Below, piece after piece: positions 58,666 to 64,000 of a DNA stretch of 64,000 nucleotides. Position 1 is the stretch's first letter; every line of letters starts with the position of its first letter. The translations under genes were made by a program, and so were the position numbers. Source of the stretch: an uncultured Helicobacter sp. (GTDB taxonomy: Bacteria > Campylobacterota > Campylobacteria > Campylobacterales > Helicobacteraceae). The stretch spans positions 62,001-126,000 of the forward strand of contig CASFZH010000002.1 in the NCBI GenBank assembly GCA_949299115.1, read 5' to 3'. The notes under the pieces were generated by a model that did no database searches, had not been told where the DNA came from, and saw nothing but the letters and a program-made list of their open reading frames with translations.

Positions 58666-61600
58666 ATGCCAATAAATGAACGAAATGAAAAATCAGGTTT
58701 TAGCCAATCAGTAACCTTATCCAACCACAAAAAGAATCTAGAAAAATCTACACCGGCACTACTACAACACATATCTACAGATGTATCCAACACTCGATTG
58801 CTAGAAGAAAACCGAAAAGCCAACCAATCTTTAGAACAATTTGACAAAAATAAAATGAAGGGAGTTGAAAAATATTTAAAAAAAATATCACAGTATCGTA
58901 AAACAGATAAAAATATATCAGGCATTTCCAATCCTCTTGATTTGTTTGCTATTAATCATACACTAAAACAGACAATAGGAAATTCAAATTTTCAGTTTAT
59001 AAATCAAAAAACACAAACATTCCAGAAACAATATATTCATCAGCAAAATTCTGATGAATATAGAATACAAGACGGAATGTCTCATAATTCTCCAGAAATA
59101 TCAAAAAATCACATCTTACAAGACACTGTATCTAAAAACTGCAATACAACTGTACCGTTAGAAAATATTCCACCATCAATAACCACAAATAACATAAAAA
59201 ATAACACGAAATCTAAATTAAGACGTTTGATAGTTATTTTTATGTTTTTATTAATTGGCATGATTATTGGATACAAAATTCTTACAAATGGAATCTCTAT
59301 TGAACGTATTAATATTGCTGGCGTGCAAATCCACAATATTTTCTTACAACTTGATAATCGACTTATTTTACAAATAGATAAACTCGACTTGACCAATATT
59401 GCCAGTACACAAGATACAGCAACACACGATAAGTCTTTTACAGAATCTCTGTATAACACAGTAAACTATATTCAAAAAAGTTTTTATATACTTAGTTATT
59501 TTAAAATTTTTGAAATCAAAAATATGATATTATACAATAACTACCGTGTAGCGATTAAATATGATGATACAACTTATGAACTTGATACACCAATTTTTAA
59601 TGCAAAGTTTACTATTATCAATAATCAAAATAATTTATATCTGAAAATTGCTACATTTGAGTTTGTAGATTTATCATTACATCTTGAGGGTGATTTTATT
59701 TTCTCAATTCCGCAAAAACAACTACTTTTTGATATTAAAGCCATTAAAAACAATGATGATACACAAAAAGCAGAATTTTTAACATTAAAAGGAATGACAA
59801 ACTTTCAAACTATTGTGTTAAATGGTGAAAGTAGTCAATTAGGCAATCTTGATATTATAAAACCATTTATTGACAACATTCAAGAGCAAAACCTTAGAAA
59901 AACATTACAAGCTTGGATTTTTGAAAAAGTAAAATATTCACAATTAAAAATTAATGAAATCAAAATGAATATTGAAATCGACAATATTGCCCACACATTG
60001 TTGAAAAATACTATTGTAAAAGCAACTATACAAAAACCAGAAGTTACTCTTAATAAGGGGGTTAAACCTATTACAGGAAAAGAAGTGCTATTAGAGTTTA
60101 AAGAAGCTAGCCTCAATATTATTCCGATACAAGCAGAATTTGAAGGAATGGATTTAAATAATTCTGAGGTTTTAATAGCCAATATGCCACACCCCAGTGT
60201 TTACATTACTTTAAGTGGTAAAAATATATACCTTAATTCTGACCTAAAAAAACTCATTGCAAGCTATGGGCTCACATTGCCTATTAAACAATATTATAAT
60301 ATTCGGAATTCACAACACACAAGAACTACAATCGCAAAAATACATAATAATACAGCACTTGATACGACAACAACAAATATTGAAAATATAGTAACAAAAA
60401 TACCCAAAGAACAGTTACTGCCATCAAAAACAGATACCACACGATTACTATTATCTGATAACACTGCCATGATTTGTTATATAAAAGATATATCTACAGA
60501 TGCAACAGAATCTAATGAAACGAAGAATCAACAAAATCAAATACTAGATTCTGATATACCAACCCAAGAAAAATATAATCAAAGCTTATATGATAAAATC
60601 CTTGAGCTTAATCCCAATACAACACTAACAAATGACCTATTACATAATATACAAGAAACAGAACAAACAAGCGTATATATTAAAATTGCCATTGAACACA
60701 ATCATAAAATGCCGTCACATCCATTATTTTCTTTGCAGGGAATAATACATGCCAAAGATACTGATGTTGAACTTTATGGATTACCGTTGTATGCTAAAAA
60801 ACTTAATGTCGCACTTGACATTGCACCACAACATAAATTTGTTTATGTGAATGGTAGTAGGGTTAAATGGAAAGAAATCATCAATGCTGATGTAAATGTG
60901 TTGTTGGATTTTGTAAAACAAAATATTCAAGCCGACACCTATATTCACCAAGCACAAATTAATACCAATAATCTTGATGATTTGAGATTTACGCAAGATA
61001 AACAAAATGCGAAACAAAAAATCTCTATAATACCTAATCTTAGGTTACACAACACGCTACAGCACAATACAGAACATTATGCTGTATCTACACAGATTCC
61101 AACTAATGCTGGAATCTATTTTGATAAACACAATCTCACACATTATAACCAAACATGGCAAGATTCTGCTATGTATAAAATTATTCCAATTCAATATGTT
61201 GCACAAAATGAAAAAGTAATAACCAAAAATCAACAAAACAATATAACCAAAGATTTTGAGATTTCACAAGAAGATTTACAAAAACTACAACAAAAAGATA
61301 GCAAAGATGATGAACGAGTATTAAAAACATTAAAAAATAATCCTGTCTGGGACGATTTAAAAATACGTACAAAAAAAACAAGACCTTTCACACGATTAAG
61401 CGATAAAGAATTGCAGACGATTGCCCTTCATGAGATTCAAAAAGATAGCAAGTTTTTCTCCTTCAAACACGACTTTTTATATATTAAGAATACAAATATT
61501 GATTTTAATCTTTCTTTTGCCAATAATTCGCTTATGCTTAATATTCCAAAATTAAGTTTATTCTTGCAATTACATAAGAGTTTCAATCTTAAGATTACAA

Positions 61601-62853
61601 AAATTGAAAATATTTTGCAATTTTCGCCGCTAGCACAATATTACGGAATCACACATGGCAACTTGCAATTCTCTATTCCTCAAATAACAAAACAAGATAC
61701 ACAAAATATTGAATTTATTCTCAATCTCACAAACTTACAATATCCGCTTTATACGTCTTTACATGAAAAAGTATCAAGCCTTAATCTCAAAGGAAAAATA
61801 CACAATGATTCTATTATCATTATGGCAAATGATAATATGGATTTTAAAAGCCACGACTCACTAAGTATGCTAAGAATCAAAGATTACCGTATCGATATTG
61901 ATGAAGCATATAACTCAAAGATTCCATTTTTCATAGATTTATTTAAAGATAAACAAAAAGATTTACCCTACTCTGAAGCTGCCATTAGACAAGAAATACG
62001 TCTTATTGCTATTAAAAATAAATTACGTAAACAAATGAAGATTAATCCCTTTGATTTTAATATCTTAGGAAATAACTTGCAATTCACTTTTTTAGGCTAT
62101 ACAATACCTTTCGATTCTGTTACTATACGTTTTATCGATGGAAATATTCTTATCGATGGGCAATATGAAAAAGGAATTGCAAATATTAATGTTATCAAAG
62201 ATAATGTTGGTATAAAAGCAAAAAATTTTAGTGGGGATTTTATTAATACTGTTTTTATGTCTGCAAAAGATGGTAAAAAAATAGTCAATAATGGGACTTT
62301 CAGTCTTGATGCATTGTATCGTGGTGGTATTTTCAATGCAAGTATGGAAATTCAAAATACTGCAATAATTGAATTTAAAGCTATGCAAAATATTTTTGCT
62401 CTTATTGACGCCGTCCCTTCCTTATTTATGTTTAAAAATCCTCATATTAGCACAACAGGTTATCAAATTAATTTTGGTAAGGTTTTGTTTGCGATTAATA
62501 ATGACTATGTGGGGCTACAAAATATTTTTTTACTTGGTAATTCTATGGATATCAATGGACGAGGTATTATTGATATTGAAACACAAGAAATAAATGCAAA
62601 TTTAAATATTTCAACTATTAAAAATTTGAGTAAATTTATCAATAAGATTCCAATATTAGGATATCTTATTCTTGGGCGGGAAGGACAAATCAGCACAAAC
62701 TTAATTTTAACAGGCAAGTATTCAAACCCAAAAGTTAATATTACAATTGCTGAGGACATTGTAAAAGCACCATTTAATATTTTAAGACGAGTTTTTCCAA
62801 TTGAAATGATTATTGAAAATTTTAAAAATGGGGAAGAAACGATTGATTTTTAA
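58666..62853 (+). CDS. Very large AsmA/DUF3971-like membrane-anchored protein
   Basis: Protein of 1395 aa, Asn/Ile/Lys-rich. About 185 polar N-terminal residues are followed by a single membrane segment (RRLIVIFMFLLIGMIIGYKIL, about 186-206), then a long region rich in beta strands of AsmA/YhdP type. It ends in ...GYLILGREGQISTNLILTGKYSNPKVNI, a typical AsmA C-terminal block. Relatives work in transport of lipids across the periplasm or in outer-membrane assembly. The long N-terminal extension is unusual. The ATG is close to the mltG 5' end, and the ribosome site is weak. H. pylori has a similar gene next to mltG. Confidence 0.75.
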   Translation: MPINERNEKSGFSQSVTLSNHKKNLEKSTPALLQHISTDVSNTRLLEENRKANQSLEQFDKNKMKGVEKYLKKISQYRKTDKNISGISNPLDLFAINHTLKQTIGNSNFQFINQKTQTFQKQYIHQQNSDEYRIQDGMSHNSPEISKNHILQDTVSKNCNTTVPLENIPPSITTNNIKNNTKSKLRRLIVIFMFLLIGMIIGYKILTNGISIERINIAGVQIHNIFLQLDNRLILQIDKLDLTNIASTQDTATHDKSFTESLYNTVNYIQKSFYILSYFKIFEIKNMILYNNYRVAIKYDDTTYELDTPIFNAKFTIINNQNNLYLKIATFEFVDLSLHLEGDFIFSIPQKQLLFDIKAIKNNDDTQKAEFLTLKGMTNFQTIVLNGESSQLGNLDIIKPFIDNIQEQNLRKTLQAWIFEKVKYSQLKINEIKMNIEIDNIAHTLLKNTIVKATIQKPEVTLNKGVKPITGKEVLLEFKEASLNIIPIQAEFEGMDLNNSEVLIANMPHPSVYITLSGKNIYLNSDLKKLIASYGLTLPIKQYYNIRNSQHTRTTIAKIHNNTALDTTTTNIENIVTKIPKEQLLPSKTDTTRLLLSDNTAMICYIKDISTDATESNETKNQQNQILDSDIPTQEKYNQSLYDKILELNPNTTLTNDLLHNIQETEQTSVYIKIAIEHNHKMPSHPLFSLQGIIHAKDTDVELYGLPLYAKKLNVALDIAPQHKFVYVNGSRVKWKEIINADVNVLLDFVKQNIQADTYIHQAQINTNNLDDLRFTQDKQNAKQKISIIPNLRLHNTLQHNTEHYAVSTQIPTNAGIYFDKHNLTHYNQTWQDSAMYKIIPIQYVAQNEKVITKNQQNNITKDFEISQEDLQKLQQKDSKDDERVLKTLKNNPVWDDLKIRTKKTRPFTRLSDKELQTIALHEIQKDSKFFSFKHDFLYIKNTNIDFNLSFANNSLMLNIPKLSLFLQLHKSFNLKITKIENILQFSPLAQYYGITHGNLQFSIPQITKQDTQNIEFILNLTNLQYPLYTSLHEKVSSLNLKGKIHNDSIIIMANDNMDFKSHDSLSMLRIKDYRIDIDEAYNSKIPFFIDLFKDKQKDLPYSEAAIRQEIRLIAIKNKLRKQMKINPFDFNILGNNLQFTFLGYTIPFDSVTIRFIDGNILIDGQYEKGIANINVIKDNVGIKAKNFSGDFINTVFMSAKDGKKIVNNGTFSLDALYRGGIFNASMEIQNTAIIEFKAMQNIFALIDAVPSLFMFKNPHISTTGYQINFGKVLFAINNDYVGLQNIFLLGNSMDINGRGIIDIETQEINANLNISTIKNLSKFINKIPILGYLILGREGQISTNLILTGKYSNPKVNITIAEDIVKAPFNILRRVFPIEMIIENFKNGEETIDF

Positions 62854-63527
62854 TTAAGTAAGCATTGCTCTTATATCAAAATATAAAACTTGCACGTTAC
62901 ACTGTTTATCCCCTTGAAACTATGAATATTTATAAAATGTCTTTTCTATAAATACATCTATTTTTGTTAATCATTTTTCCAAATTCTTTCATAATCTTTA
63001 TCTCAGTTTTTTGCTTTTGCATTGCGCAACACTTTCATGTATTAGCTAAAATCAACAAAGTGCATAACAAAATTCCAAATAAATATTATTTTAAACCCAT
63101 TTTTATGTGTAATTCGTAATACATATAAGCCCATCGGTTTAAGATTTATTGCATTTTTTACTTCAAATTATTTCTAATTCTAAAATACCTTAATGACATT
63201 CTGCAAAAACATCAGAGTCATCATATATCTCATATTGCAAAATTTAAACCCATGCTGCAAGATTTTTTATGATTTACTATTGGTTTTATATTCTAAATAT
63301 ATCACACTACACAATCATAAAATACCAACTAATTAAGATTCTTTGAATTTAAAAATATCCAATATATCAACTTTTTCAAAAATTGAAATCATTTTAAATA
63401 TTATATCATTGTTTATGTCTTGCATTTTTTGAACATAATATAGAAATTATCGAAAACCGCTACAAAACTTGTGATATTAAGTATTTTATTTTATAATTCT
63501 GTTAGATTTTACATTTAAGGAGATAAT
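62854..63527. other. 674-bp AT-rich intergenic region
   Basis: No gene or strong hairpin found on either strand. A -10 box for the YdcH-like gene lies at its right end. Confidence 0.45.
63492..63497 (+). promoter_or_regulatory. Likely -10 box of the YdcH-like gene
   Basis: TATAAT, 31 bases before the start codon. Confidence 0.4.
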
Positions 63528-63758
63528 ATGTTTCATGAATATCGCGATGAGATTACATATCTTAAACAGCACAATTTACACTTTGAAAAACTTTTCAATG
63601 AACACAATGAGTTAGATGAACAAATACAAAAAGCAGAAGAAGGCGTTGAACATTTAAGTAATCAAGAAATTGAAGTGCTGAAAAAGAAAAAATTGCTTTT
63701 GAAAGACCAAATTTATGCAATGATACTGGAATATAGAAAAACTCATTCAAAATCATAA
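63528..63758 (+). CDS. YdcH/DUF465 family small protein
   Basis: Protein of 76 aa: MFHEYRDEITYLKQHNLHFEKLFNEHNELDEQI matches the YdcH pattern (starts MFHEYRD, heptad-like charged helices, coiled coil). Its function is not known. AAGGAG lies six bases before the ATG. It is the last gene in the window; about 240 bp without genes follow to the right edge. Confidence 0.85.
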   Translation: MFHEYRDEITYLKQHNLHFEKLFNEHNELDEQIQKAEEGVEHLSNQEIEVLKKKKLLLKDQIYAMILEYRKTHSKS

Positions 63759-64000
63759 GCACAGCCATCATTCATTTAGCAATTAATACCACAAGCACAT
63801 ATATTTTTATATTAATTACTTCTAGTATGAAATGTTAATATTATAAGACCTCGTACCTAAATATCATTCTCGTAAGTAGCCTTATAAGTTTTTTAACAAT
63901 AGATTAGATTCTATTGTAGTCTTACATTTTAAGAATTACAAATGACGATTTTTTAAATTTATGAATCTAAATCAATCAAAACTATCTTAAATTACTTTGC

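Noticed and set aside
60781-61381. Minus-strand frames inside the AsmA-like gene
   Set aside because: They are antisense shadows of a long, well-supported gene.

Overview
The window looks like chromosome of an AT-rich member of the Campylobacterota, most likely a Helicobacter (probably an enterohepatic type rather than H. pylori). The reasons are the NifS/NifU pair, the futalosine-route enzyme MqnE, menaquinol-linked FrdCAB, the four-subunit 2-oxoglutarate oxidoreductase OorDABC, and gene blocks in H. pylori order: rpoZ-spoT-tyrS-nitronate monooxygenase-amiA, csrA-ispE, aroB-mscS, and AsmA-like/mltG/oorDABC. Unlike H. pylori it has sucCD and a 2-methylcitrate (propionate) pathway.

Layout. 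1-2130: nifS (5' end cut by the window) and nifU, visibly richer in G+C than the rest, followed by 1.3 kb without genes but with degenerate inverted repeats. 3427-5375: mqnE and an outer-membrane protein gene whose promoter carries a 13-nt T tract. 5710-11566: prpE, prpBC and prpD. 12412-14538: ppk. 14689-18546: a dTDP-sugar locus with rmlA, an rmlB broken at a G12 tract, a radical SAM/SPASM gene, an FdtA-like gene ending at a G13 tract, and a truncated second FdtA-like copy. 18762-22212 (minus): Crp/Fnr-type regulator, mscS, aroB. 22653-27012: NimA-like flavoprotein, TolC-like lipoprotein and MacA-like adaptor. 27227-33309: rpoZ to amiA. 33374-35839 (minus): truB-csrA-ispE. 35927-39557: PAS protein and uvrA. 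39668-44717 (minus): frdCAB and coaBC. 44842-46351: a two-gene ABC-2 type transporter. 46404-48949 (minus): typA and a phosphatidylserine-decarboxylase-like gene. 49156-52134: tkt and a degenerate UDG-like gene. 52581-58634 (minus): mltG, sucCD, oorDABC. 58666-63758: a very large AsmA-like protein and a YdcH-like small protein.

How it fits together. PrpE/C/D/B would turn propionate into succinate and pyruvate. OorDABC, SucCD and Frd connect 2-oxoglutarate, succinyl-CoA, succinate and fumarate, and MqnE helps make the menaquinone that Frd uses. The dTDP-sugar locus is the most unusual part. Two long G tracts sit in sugar genes, one currently putting rmlB out of frame, and a radical SAM enzyme lies between them. 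This points to a switchable surface sugar whose structure is not predictable from known pathways. I found no tRNA, rRNA, CRISPR array, prophage or insertion sequence.
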